From Goniomonas avonlea (taxonomy: Eukaryota; Cryptophyceae; Goniomonadida; Goniomonadaceae), in the NCBI GenBank assembly GCA_003573635.1, contig QUTJ01031188.1:1-10257 (forward strand): DNA of 10,257 bases, read 5' to 3'. The notes beneath the pieces were generated by a model, which saw only the letters and a program-made list of their open reading frames with translations, was not told where the DNA came from and did not search any database. This document shows, piece by piece, positions 1 to 8,473 of this stretch; position 1 is the stretch's first letter; every line of letters starts with the position of its first letter. The position numbers were made by a program, and so were the translations under genes.

Positions 1-3000
1 ACCTGCATCATGTTGGTGCCCAGGACCGTCACGCTGACAGCGCCTGAGCTGGGCGAGTTGTGCACGAGAGCGCCGCTGGCCGCCGGCGTGCCGAACGAGA
101 AGGCAGCGATGAGAGTGCCGTGCAGCCGCCAAGTTGTTGCGGCAATGCTGCGGCCAGTCAGCGCGCCGATGCTTGCTTTGCAAAAGGCCGCTGAGTCTGA
201 GACCCAGGAGGTCGAGGCGGACATAGTGCCGGCGACGCGAGCCTGTGTGGTGTATGACACGCTCCCCAGGTGGGAGCCGAGCACTGTCACGCTGGCAGAG
301 CCGGTGGCGGGGGCGTTGCTGCGGACGACTGACGACGGCGTGAGTCTGTAGTACGTGTACTCGCGCTCGATGGTGGAGACCACGTGGACGATGGTCGTAA
401 CAATCCCCAGCAGGTCACCAACACCGGCCTGGCCCTTGCAACGCAAGGTCGAGTCCGCGGTCCACAGCGTAACTTCTGTGCCTGTGCGGCCGACGCGAGC
501 ACCAGAGGACCCTCCCATGCTACCAAAGCCCGACCCCAGCAGGGTTACGCTGGCAGCGCCAGTGGCTTGGCCGTTCAGCGAGAAGAGCAGTTTTGGGAGA
601 TTGATCGTGAAGGCGTTGGTGAGAGTGTTGGTGGTGCGAGCAACGGTGAGGACAACAGAGGTGATGCCGATCTGGCCCAGCGAGTGCTTGCACGTGACGG
701 AGGACTCTCCCACCCACTTCGATAGCTCGCAGCCCGTCTGCGCCAGTGTGGCGCGTGCTGTGCGCGAGACGATAGCAATTGACGAACCAACAATCGTCAC
801 GCTGGCCGCCCCTGTTGACCCACCGTTGACAGGCGCGGTCGTGATCATTTGGCCCCTGGCCATGGAGAAACCCGCCACAATGGTGGAAACTCCGACAGTC
901 GTGGCTGCGATCGACAGCCCAGTTTCAAACCCTGCCGACGCACGGCTTCGCAATGCAGAGTCGGACACCCAGTCGGTAACCTCGGTTGCAGACCCGCCGA
1001 CGCGGGCGCGAGACGAGTGGCAGTGCCCGATATTAGTGCCGACGATCGTGACGCTCGCAGCGCCCGTTGACCCCGTGTTGGCCACCACCGTGCTGCTCAG
1101 CAGGCCCTGGGCGAACGACAGCGTGTCGACCATGGTCGCCGCAGCCGACGACGTCACGGCCACAGAGCGCGCTGACGTGATGGCGAGCGCGGGCTTGGCG
1201 CGCACCGACGTCTGTGAGGTCCACAGCGTCGCGCGGCATGCTGACCCTCCTGAACGCGCGCGGGAGGAATAGTCCATCGACAGGAACGACGACCCGAGCA
1301 CCGTGACGCTGGACGCGCCAGTGGTGGCGCCGTTGGAGGTTGTGGTGCTGGAGAGCACCAGCAAGTCGAAGGAAAACGACTGTGCGAAGGTCCCAGGCTG
1401 GCGCACGGAGGTGATGACGAGCAAGGCGGCGGCCCCCAGCGCGCCTTCGCCTGGTGCGGGGCGCACTGAGAGCGAGGAGTCCGACACCCACAGGGTGGCG
1501 GAGGGTGACGTTCGGAAGATGCGCGGCGCCAAGGTGGGGCCGAGGCCGCCGTAGTTGGCGCCAATGACTGTGACAGACATTGAGCCGGTGCGCTGCGCGT
1601 TCCTGCTGCTTGTGTGCATCGGGATGTCGTACGAGATGCCGTTGAGGTGCGTCCCCCACCTGAGGCCGGACGTGGCGACCACGGCCCGGTTCCACCCGGG
1701 TCCTGTTGGCGGCTTGACCGTCGTGGCAGAGTTCGACACCCACACGGTGCACTGAGCCGAGGTCCCACCCCAGCGCGCGCTGAAGGAGTAGTCCAGCGTC
1801 CCCAGGTTCTGGGAGAGTATAGTCACGCTCATGCCGCCAGTAGCGGCAGTGTTGAGACGAATGGAGCTGCTCGGCTCCGGCTTGTCGTACGAGAAGGCAA
1901 CAGACATGGTGTCCATATGCTGCCCGATGGTCAGCGCTGCCGAGTGGCTCTGGCTGAAACCGCGAGGGTTCTTGCACTGGATGCTGGAGTCGGAGTTCCA
2001 GGTGGAGCTCTCACAGCCAGAGTTGCCCACACGCATGGCCGGGCACGGGCTATTCTTTGCCAAGTTGGAGCCGACGAGCACTACAGTCCCTGCGCCGCCA
2101 GTGGGGCCGTTGCCCACCAGTGAGTTCGCAAGCATCATGCGGGGGGCGTCGACGGTGACAGTCGCCGCCAGGGAGCCGACGCGGGTGTCCATGCTCACGA
2201 TCACGGAGCGTGCGGCGGTCGACGGGGAGAGAGAGGCGGTCTTGCAGAGGAGAGAGGACTGGGACACCCACTCAGTCGCCTGGCAGCCTGAGCCGGAGAA
2301 TCGAGAACGGAGCGACCTCGCTGCCGGCGCCAAGCTGCTGCCGACGACAGTGACAGAAGTGGAGCCGGACGACGGGACGTTCGACTTGGCCGGGCTCGAG
2401 AGCGACGGGGCGACAAACGTCAGGCTGGCCGCAACCGTCGACCAGGATGTTGCAACAGTGGACACCACAGGGGCGCCCACACTCGCGCCAGCCGCGAGCT
2501 TGGCAGTGATGGAGGTGTCCGACACCCACAGGACAGCGGGCGCGGCCGACCGCGCGCGGACGCAGGACGAGTACTTCTCGATGCCGAGGCTACTGCCGAG
2601 CACAGTGACACTGGTGGAGCCAGTGGTGGGCGCGTTGAAGGCCTGAGCGTCGATCCGCACGTTGTAAGACAGAGTCTTGGTCAAGGTGTGGCCCAAGCGA
2701 CCGATGGACACGGCGAAGGCTAGGCCTTGGCCGATTCCGGGAGCAACTTTGCCCTGGACAGACGAGCCTGACACCCACAGCGTCGAGGGGCTGGCAGTGA
2801 GCATCAGCCGAGCCTTGCGTGTATGATGAGCAGCGTAGTTTGAGCCCACGACGGTGACACTGGAGCTGCCAGTGGGTGCGTGGTTGGACGCGGTGGGCGA
2901 CGCGGGCGCGTGTGCGTTGAACGACAAAAGCGCAGCCGAGGTGCCTGTGCGGAAGGCCGTCACGGTGGACAAAATGCCCACGGCGGTCGGCCCAGCAGCG

Positions 3001-5534
3001 ACAGACTTGCACACCAGGGAGCTGTCGGACACCCAGTACGAGGAGTCACACGCGGTGGCGCTAGCCCGGGCCTTGAGGGTCGACTGGTGACCGCCGTAGT
3101 TAGAGCCGAGCACCGTCACGCTCGAGGTCCCGGTTGTGGGTTGGTTGGCACCGGCGTACAAGTCAGTGCGAGGGTTGTCGTAGGAGACGGAGGCCGGCAA
3201 TGAGTACTTGACGTCGGCCGAGGTCACAACCACGGGGTGTCCTTCCTTCAGTCCCGCAGCGGGCTTGCCAAGAATCTCTGTTGCAGAGGACCAGACGGTT
3301 GCTGAGAAGCCAGTGCTGCCGAGCCGAGCCCTGGAGGAGCTTCCGCTGAAAGCGCTGCCGACGATGGTCAACGACGTCCCAGTGGCTGGGCTGTTGACGC
3401 GCACGATACTGCTTGTGGCGGGAAGGTCGATACTGACAACGTTAGTCAGCGACCCCCTAACGAGACCCGCCGAGGCGACGACGCTCAGCAACTCCAGGGC
3501 GCCCGCTGACGCTTTGGAGAACACCCAGGTGTCAGACACCCACGCGGTCGACTCGCCAGCGGTGAAGCCAGTTCGGAGCTTCGTCGTCGCGTGGAAGCCC
3601 AGGTGCCGGCCGAGGACGGTCACACTCGCGCTCCCGGTGCCGACAGAGTTCTGCATTGACCCGGCCACGCCCTTCATGCCGAACAGGGAGGGGATGTTGT
3701 ACGAGACGGCTGACCCTCGGGTGACCTTCCACGAGACGCCGGCCGACACGACAAGGTCCGCGTGCGTGGAGACGCGCCCCGACACCTTGCACTGCACCGA
3801 CGAGCCCGACACCCACTCTGTCGCCTGCATCGCGAGCGTATTCACTCGCGACCCAAGGGAGCGATGCACAGCGCCAAAGTTGGAACCGACCACCGTGACG
3901 CTGCTGGAGCCCGTGAGCGCGGTGTTGGACGTCACGATGGACGAGGTCGCGACCAAGTCGAGGGTGAACACAGACAGCACCGAGGACACCCTGGTCTTGA
4001 GCGTCACCGCCACCCCCAGGGAAGCAACGACCTCCGAGCTGGAGGCAGGCCGGCCCGCGATAGCAGAATCGGACACCCACACGCTGGCCGCGAGACCAGT
4101 GCCGCCAAAACGAAGGAGGCGGGAGCTGCGCTGGTGGCCAANGTTGGAGCCCACCACGGTCACGCTGGAAGCGCCAGTGACTGCTCGGTTGGATGAGACA
4201 ACACTCGACTGCCCGTGCTTGCTGTACGTGAAGCTGGCAGAGAGGGTCGACCAGCGGTTGCCGATGGAGGCGATCAGCGAGAGAGCGACGTCGTCGCCAG
4301 CAGGAGTCTTGCAGCGGATGGAGGAGGCGGAAAGCCAGGTGTCGCCGTCGCAGTTGGTGACGCCGACACGGATGCGGTTGTTGTACGCCAGGTAGACAAA
4401 GTTCGACCCGAGGACGGTGACGCTGATGGCGCCCGTCGAGGGAGAGTTGGTGAGCTGCGAGGCAGCCACCTCCTGGACGTCGTACGAGAACAGATTGGTC
4501 GTGGTGGCGGACTCCTTCACACTGGCGGGCATTGTGAGCACTAGGCTCTGGCCGGACAGGTGGCCCGACGGCGTCTTGAGGTTGAAGCCAGTGTCGGACA
4601 CCCAGGTCCACGCCGACACGCTCGAGTCTCCCAACCTCGCCTGTATTGAACGCATGACCCCGCCGAAGTTGGAGCCGACGACGGTGACCGTCGAGCCGCC
4701 GACCACGGGGCCGTTGGTCATCATAGAGCTGCTGATCGTCAGCAGGTCAAAGGACATGATCTGCGCCTGGGTGCCAGTGATTTTGTCGACGGAGGCGACC
4801 ACAGACTGGAGGCTCGTGCCACCCAGCTCCGCCTTGGCCAGCACTTGCGTCATGGACACCCACACCGTCGCCTCCATGCTGGAGCGGCCGAGGTTGAAGG
4901 TCGGTGACCCGTCATACAGAGCAAAGTTGCCGCCGACAATCGTGACCGAGGTGGACCCGGTCGCCGCGACATTGCTCGCCTTGGTGCTGCTCACGCTGGG
5001 CCTGTCGTACGACAGTGCTGGGGTCTGGGTCCCAACTTGGCCGTTCATCGTCGCGATGGTTCGCAGCTCGCCTGCGCCGCGCACCGGCTTGCAGTTCACC
5101 ATTGTGTCGGACTGCCAAGCTGTTGCCAGGCACGCGGAGCCCCCGACGCGCGCGCTCGCGGACGCCATAGAGCTGAGGTACCCGCTGCCAATGAGGGTAA
5201 CACTCGAACTGCCAGTCTGAGGCTGGTTGCTGCGGGTGAGGCCGTTGGGGCCTGGTGCGTCGTATGACACGCCGCGCGTGATGGTGAACCGTTCCACGGC
5301 AATGGTCTGGGCCAGCGCGAGAGTGGTCAGACTGCCGCGGATAACCCTGCAGACAGTCGCGGAGTCGGAGGCCCAAACGGTCGCCTGCGTCCCGGTGGCG
5401 CCGAGGCGTGACGACACCGAGAGAATGGAGAAGCCACTGTTGCGCCCAATCATCGTGACGCTGGTAGCACCCGTGGTCTGGGTATTCCTTGGATTGATCC
5501 CCGTGTATGATCGGGTGTCAAAGGTCATCAGATG
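1..5534 (-). repeat. Last visible exon: array of 22 tandem IPT/TIG-like repeats (R8-R29)
   Basis: One reading frame (codons occupying positions 3k to 3k+2) is free of stops from 5534 to 3. The S-V-T-V core recurs about every 260 nt, near 5460, 5200, 4945, 4690, 4425, 4160, 3895, 3625, 3370, 3120, 2860, 2610, 2350, 2095, 1830, 1570, 1310, 1055, 795, 545, 290 and 30. The last copy is cut by the window edge. Copies are diverged, but the T-G motif, the central Trp and the following Ser are kept in nearly all. The cysteine pair varies. Repeats R25-R27 share G-A-A-S-V-T, a hint of local homogenisation. I saw no intron or frameshift in this exon. Confidence 0.88.
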
Positions 5535-8094
5535 CTGCGGACAGTGGGTGTTAAGAGCGGGGCGAGACTGGTGTAAAGAGAGAGAAATCAAGCCAACAAC
5601 GCAAACGGATACGGGGCGTCACACCGAGTGAGAGAATCAAGCTATCAAGGCAAACGGATATGGGACGTCAGTTCCATCCAGTATCTGGACTCCAAAGGTG
5701 TACGCAGTTTGACACCCCCCCCCCCCCCGTCATCGGCGAAGGGCAACACTAGGGACTCACCGCGAGGGTGTTCTTCTGCGTGCCGACGGTCACACTAGAG
5801 GTGGCTGCCAGCAGTCCCCGAGGAAACTTGGCATACACAGCAGAGTCTGAGCTCCAGGCGCTGACCTCGACACCGCTCCCTCCCACTCGCCGCCGAACGG
5901 TCGAGCCAAACTGCCCCAGACCGGACCCGAGCACAGTCACACTCGACGCGCCAGTCATGGGGACGTTGGTGGGCACCACCGACGTCGCCGTCAACCGGTC
6001 AAAGCTGAGAGACATCTGCAGCGACATCCGTACGGTGTCGACGGTCAGAGCCACCGCCACGCCTGGGAACACGCCGGTCACCACCTTGCAGCGAACGGAA
6101 GAGTCCGCAAACCAGCGAATGGCACCGCAGCCGCTAGCGCGGTGGCGCACACCCTGGGTCCAATCCTTGGCACCAAAGTCCTTGCCGAGGATCGTGACAC
6201 TCGTGGCGCCCGTTGTCGGTAAGTTGGTGCGCGTGATTGCCGTTGACGTTGTCACGTCGAAGGTAAAGGTGTTGGTCATTTCTGAGATGGCCATCTCCAC
6301 GCTGACAACGAGGTTCAAAGTCGACAGAAGGTTGTCAGCAGTTTTTGCAGTCATGGACGTGTCTGAGTTCCACACGCTCGCAGCAGTCCCGTCGCCGCCA
6401 AGCCGCAGGCACGAGGACCGAGAAAACAGCCCCAGGCCCCGGCCAATCACCGTGAGAGAGGTCCCATGTACATGGGGCACGTTGACTCGGAGCAAACTGC
6501 TGGCTTGCACAGGCAAAAAGGAAAAGGACGACGTTATCGAGTTGAATCTGCGCGCCGTCGTCACGGTCAAGTACCGCGGGGTCTTAGTGCCATGCGAGGA
6601 GCGCGCGACCACTGATGAGTCTGACTTCCACACTGTCGTCGCAGCCGAGGAACGAGACTGCACCATGCGGGCAGAGTAGTCCACCACAGCCAGCCCGATG
6701 CCAATAACGGTGATCGAAGAAGCACCAGTGGAAGGGGCGTTAGTCGGGGACACAGACTGGGTCACTGGATGATCGTAGGAGAACCCTTGTGTGATGCAGC
6801 CTCCTGAGAGGCCTGTGACAGTGACATCGACGGCCGCATCCGCGTCCGAATGTCGCACACCTGGCTGAACCTGCGACACAGTCTCAACAAAATGTTGCAA
6901 CTCAAGGCTGGAGACAGGATGCGTCGCAGGGAATGATAGGTGTCAACGCACCTTGCAAATCAGAGACGAATCAGACACCCAGGTCATCACTGAGCAGCCA
7001 GTCGACCCAACCTTTGGTGTCGCTGTGAGGTCAGTCTTGCCGAAATCTTTTCCAAACAAGGTCAGGGAAATGGCCCCGGTTGTTGGAGAACGGTGTGGCT
7101 TTAACGAAGAAATCGTTGGGTCTGCGAGCGTGTGAGAAGCCCGGTCAAAATCAGCAGGGACGACCCACAAGCATACGAAAACATGTTTGTAATGGTGCCG
7201 ATCTGATTGCTGTTAATGGTGACTACGAAGTCGTGAGGGCCACCAGATCCTGGCGCCATGATACAAAGAAGCCGGACATCCGCGATCGAGTACACTGAAT
7301 TTGCGCAATTCGTGGAGCCCACGCGCATCGACAACGAGTACACGTTCAAGGGACCAAAATTCTTGCCATCAACCGCAATAAACTGTGAGGCGGTGTCAAT
7401 TCCCCAGAAACATGATTAGGTCTCAAACGGGGGAGATGGGGGGGGGGGACGGAACTGTTCTTGGAAGCACTCGGAGCCCAACGCGCATGCAACGCATGTC
7501 GAGATGAAAAATAACAAATAGCAAACACGCGGGGGCATGCACAACAAACATGCATACGATAGGGGGGAAGGATATGGTGGTGGTGGGCGTGCGCGGGGGG
7601 GTGGGGGGGGCAGAGAGAGAGTTCGCAGCGCTGCGGGAGGCTCGCCTGTTGTCCAGTGGCGGGAGACCAAACAGGAGACAGGTGGGTCATGGATGGCACT
7701 GCGGCAGAGTTTAAGTTGGCTGGTGTGTAATTACTTGGCAACACTCACTGTCATAGGAAAACAAATTGGAGATTGTTCCCTTTTGGAGCGCGGGCGCACT
7801 GATAGCGGCGCTCAGGCCCGGTGCCATGCCGGCCGGAAGTTTACAAGACAGAGACGAGGACGACGTCCAGATGCTTGCTTCGCAAGCAGTCCCACCAACA
7901 CGCGCACCAGCAGAGTAGGTGGTCCCGGAACCTATATTCGATCCGAGCAAAATCATTGTGTAGAGCCCTGTGGTAGGGCCGTTCTTAACATCTGAGGAAT
8001 GGACATCCATGGCGGCGTGGGCCCCGGACCAAAGAAGTGTCACCAATAGAAGAGAAAGCCTTATGCCCAAGATATCATTCTTGGGTAAGGGCAT
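1..8094 (-). CDS. Giant secreted IPT/TIG-like repeat protein, 6 exons, C-terminus beyond the window
   Basis: Seen: exons 8094-7749, 7698-7646, 7382-7169, 7121-6952, 6870-5761 and 5534-1. They join in consistent phase (1, 0, 1, 0, 0) into 2,475 codons without a stop. The ATG at 8094 was chosen because a signal peptide follows at once. After it come 28 complete repeats of about 86 residues and the start of a 29th. Repeat pattern: P-T-T-G-A-S-S-V-T-V-x-G-S-N-F-G, then R-x-G-x-x-x-C, W-V-S-D-S-S-x-x-C-K, and a closing F-S-Y-D-x-P. Known: this matches the immunoglobulin-like IPT/TIG fold (Pfam TIG), common in extracellular adhesion or recognition proteins. Inferred: a secreted or surface-tethered filament-like protein; its ligand is unknown. 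No membrane segment is seen inside the window, and a C-terminal anchor could lie to the left. The coding sequence is GC-rich and has one ambiguous base (4142). I am confident of the gene and repeat type, less so of each splice site. Confidence 0.88.
5581..5670. repeat. Two imperfect 40-nt direct repeats inside intron 5
   Basis: Copies at 5581-5621 and 5631-5670 start 50 nt apart. Both run from AGAGAAATCAAG-like to GGATA-GGG-CGTCA-like sequence; the longest identical blocks are GCAAACGGATA and CGTCA. Confidence 0.75.
5715..5728. repeat. 14-base C homopolymer (G run on the transcribed strand)
   Basis: Fourteen consecutive C on the plus strand, inside intron 5 of the repeat gene. It is a slippage-prone tract whose exact length may be uncertain in the assembly. 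Confidence 0.9.
5761..6870 (-). CDS. Exon 5 of the IPT/TIG gene (end of R3 to end of R7)
   Basis: 370 codons with phase 0 at both ends. It begins at GTT after a CGCAG acceptor and ends at GCG before GTGAGT. It supplies the second half of R3, all of R4-R6 and nearly all of R7. The core motifs read S-T-G-A-S-S-I-T-V-I-G (R4), H-G-T-S-L-T-V-I-G (R5, one residue shorter), T-T-G-A-T-S-V-T-I-L-G (R6) and M-T-G-A-S-S-V-T-V-L-G (R7). The frame runs into a stop just inside intron 5, which supports the splice site. Confidence 0.85.
6871..6951 (-). other. Intron 4 of the IPT/TIG gene (81 nt, GT-AG, phase 0)
   Basis: Donor GTGCGT after S-L-I-C-K of R3; acceptor TGTCGCAG before V-Q-P-G-V-R. An in-frame TGA lies three codons into the intron, so splicing is needed to continue the repeat. 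Confidence 0.75.
7122..7168 (-). other. Intron 3 of the IPT/TIG gene (47 nt, GT-AG, phase 1)
   Basis: Donor GTGGGT after F-S-Y-A plus one base; acceptor CTCGCAG. The joined codon TAC gives F-S-Y-A-Y-P. The intron sits at the same place in the repeat, and in the same phase, as intron 1. Confidence 0.75.
7383..7645 (-). other. Intron 2 of the IPT/TIG gene (263 nt, GC-AG, phase 0)
   Basis: Starts GCGAGC after CAG and ends CTCACAG before TTT. Removal joins T-G-Q-Q to F-I-A-V-D-G-K-N-F-G, exactly the spacing of the other repeats. It contains C-rich and CT-rich low-complexity tracts on the transcribed strand, including an 11-base homopolymer (7438-7448) and two runs of 7 and 8 (7595-7601, 7603-7610). 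No in-register GT donor exists near the exon end. Confidence 0.65.
7646..7698 (-). CDS. 53-nt microexon (exon 2) of the IPT/TIG gene
   Basis: The microexon lies between a CCGCAG acceptor and a CAG|GCGAGC donor. With the single A carried over from exon 1 it encodes M-P-S-M-T-H-L-S-P-V-W-S-P-A-T-G-Q-Q. That is the linker between F-S-Y-D of R1 and the F-I-A-V-D-G strand of R2. The length from F-S-Y to T-G is 17 residues, identical to the R2-R3 junction. The phase fits on both sides. The donor is non-canonical (GC), which lowers certainty. Confidence 0.68.
7699..7748 (-). other. Intron 1 of the IPT/TIG gene (50 nt, GT-AG, phase 1)
   Basis: Donor GTGAGT (positions 7748-7743) directly follows F-S-Y-D plus one base. 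Acceptor GCCGCAG ends at 7699. Removing it restores the canonical repeat junction. Confidence 0.75.
8014..8094 (-). other. Signal peptide of the IPT/TIG repeat protein
   Basis: Residues 1-27. A short polar N-terminus with a lysine (position 5) and arginine (position 12) precedes a hydrophobic core at about 13-22 (LSLLLVTLLW). A small-residue motif A-H-A at 25-27 fits signal peptidase cleavage after residue 27. The first repeat begins about a dozen residues later with N-G-P-T-T-G. This supports entry into the secretory pathway. Confidence 0.8.
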
Positions 8095-8096
8095 AA
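8061..8096. repeat. Inverted repeat over the start codon of the IPT/TIG gene
   Basis: TTATGCCC (8061-8068) and GGGCATAA (8089-8096) are perfect inverted copies of 8 bp. A second, overlapping pair, CCCAAGA (8066-8072) and TCTTGGG (8079-8085), can form a 7-bp stem with a 6-nt loop. In the minus-strand mRNA the AUG lies in the outer stem. On the plus strand the other arm also carries an ATG (8063). Confidence 0.6.
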
Positions 8097-8326
8097 CTCC
8101 AGCTGGTGGCCCAGCGACACCTATTGTTGGTCGGTGCCTTGCCTTGCCTTCAACTGTCTGGTGCTCGAAAGTGTTTGACTTTGACGTGAGGGAGCTCTGC
8201 TACAAATATCCACTGTGGCGGAGATAATTCTCACAAGCCTTTCTGCTGGTGTGGTGGTGTTAAAACGGGATATCGAGAACAACCGCAACCGTCGCAACCC
8301 TTTTGCTATCAACTCGCCTGTACTAG
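8095..8326. promoter_or_regulatory. Presumed divergent promoter interval between the two genes
   Basis: The minus-strand gene starts at 8094 and the nearest supported plus-strand coding segment begins at about 8327 or 8380. I see no clear TATA box or other named element. Protein-like plus-strand frames occur here (8063-8227 and 8185-8355), so part of the interval may be upstream exons of the plus gene. The assignment rests on position only. Confidence 0.3.
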
Positions 8327-8473
8327 CCGTTATGGGATGCGAAGATAGGATATCATAAACTGGGCAGACTACACTGCAGCACTGCTTCGCCAAACAACAA
8401 AAAGTTGGATAAGGAATCGGGTCCTGTCGCTCGGATAACTTCGCCCTCCAAGTCCCTCGTGGCGCCGCCACAG
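8327..8473 (+). CDS. Provisional upstream linker exon of the TFIIS/SPOC gene
   Basis: A frame open from 8327 to past 8473 encodes a polar, Ser/Pro/Lys-rich stretch (T-A-S-P-N-N-K-K-L-D, R-I-T-S-P-S-K-S-L-V-A-P-P-Q). It ends in phase 0 at CAG|GTCACA, which matches the phase-0 acceptor GCCATGCAG at 8693. The 5' limit is uncertain: acceptors ending at 8326, 8367 and 8379 are all possible. No recognisable domain is present. It could also be non-coding if translation starts at the ATG at 8688. Confidence 0.38.

Larger units (their letters stand above)
5535..5760 (-). other. Intron 5 of the IPT/TIG gene (226 nt, GT-AG, phase 0)
   Basis: Donor GTGAGT (5760-5755) and acceptor GTCCGCAG (ending at 5535). 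It joins K-N-T-L-A to H-L-M-T-F-D, restoring the end of R7. The intron holds a 14-base G run on the transcribed strand (5715-5728) and a pair of about 40-nt imperfect direct repeats. Confidence 0.8.

Noticed and set aside
1033-5376. Other minus-strand frames (1033-1977, 3532-4611, 4912-5376)
   Set aside because: They are out-of-frame readings of the repeat gene, rich in Arg, His and Pro, without the repeat motif.
355-5631. Plus-strand open frames of 200-400 codons (355-1272, 1831-2646, 3208-4395, 4417-5220)
   Set aside because: They mirror the IPT/TIG array on the opposite strand, lack recognisable domains, and are broken at positions where the minus frame continues uninterrupted.
7346-7744. 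Minus frame across intron 2 of the IPT gene
   Set aside because: It includes the microexon but then reads low-complexity C-rich DNA and misses the frame of the next repeat strand. Splicing restores the repeat precisely.
8063-8227. Plus-strand 54-codon ORF as a free-standing small gene
   Set aside because: It overlaps the IPT start on the other strand and has no known motif. At most it is a first exon of the divergent gene, which I could not connect.
8185-8355. Protein-like plus frame upstream of the linker exon
   Set aside because: It reads well, but I found no phase-compatible donor joining it to the next exon, so it is not called.
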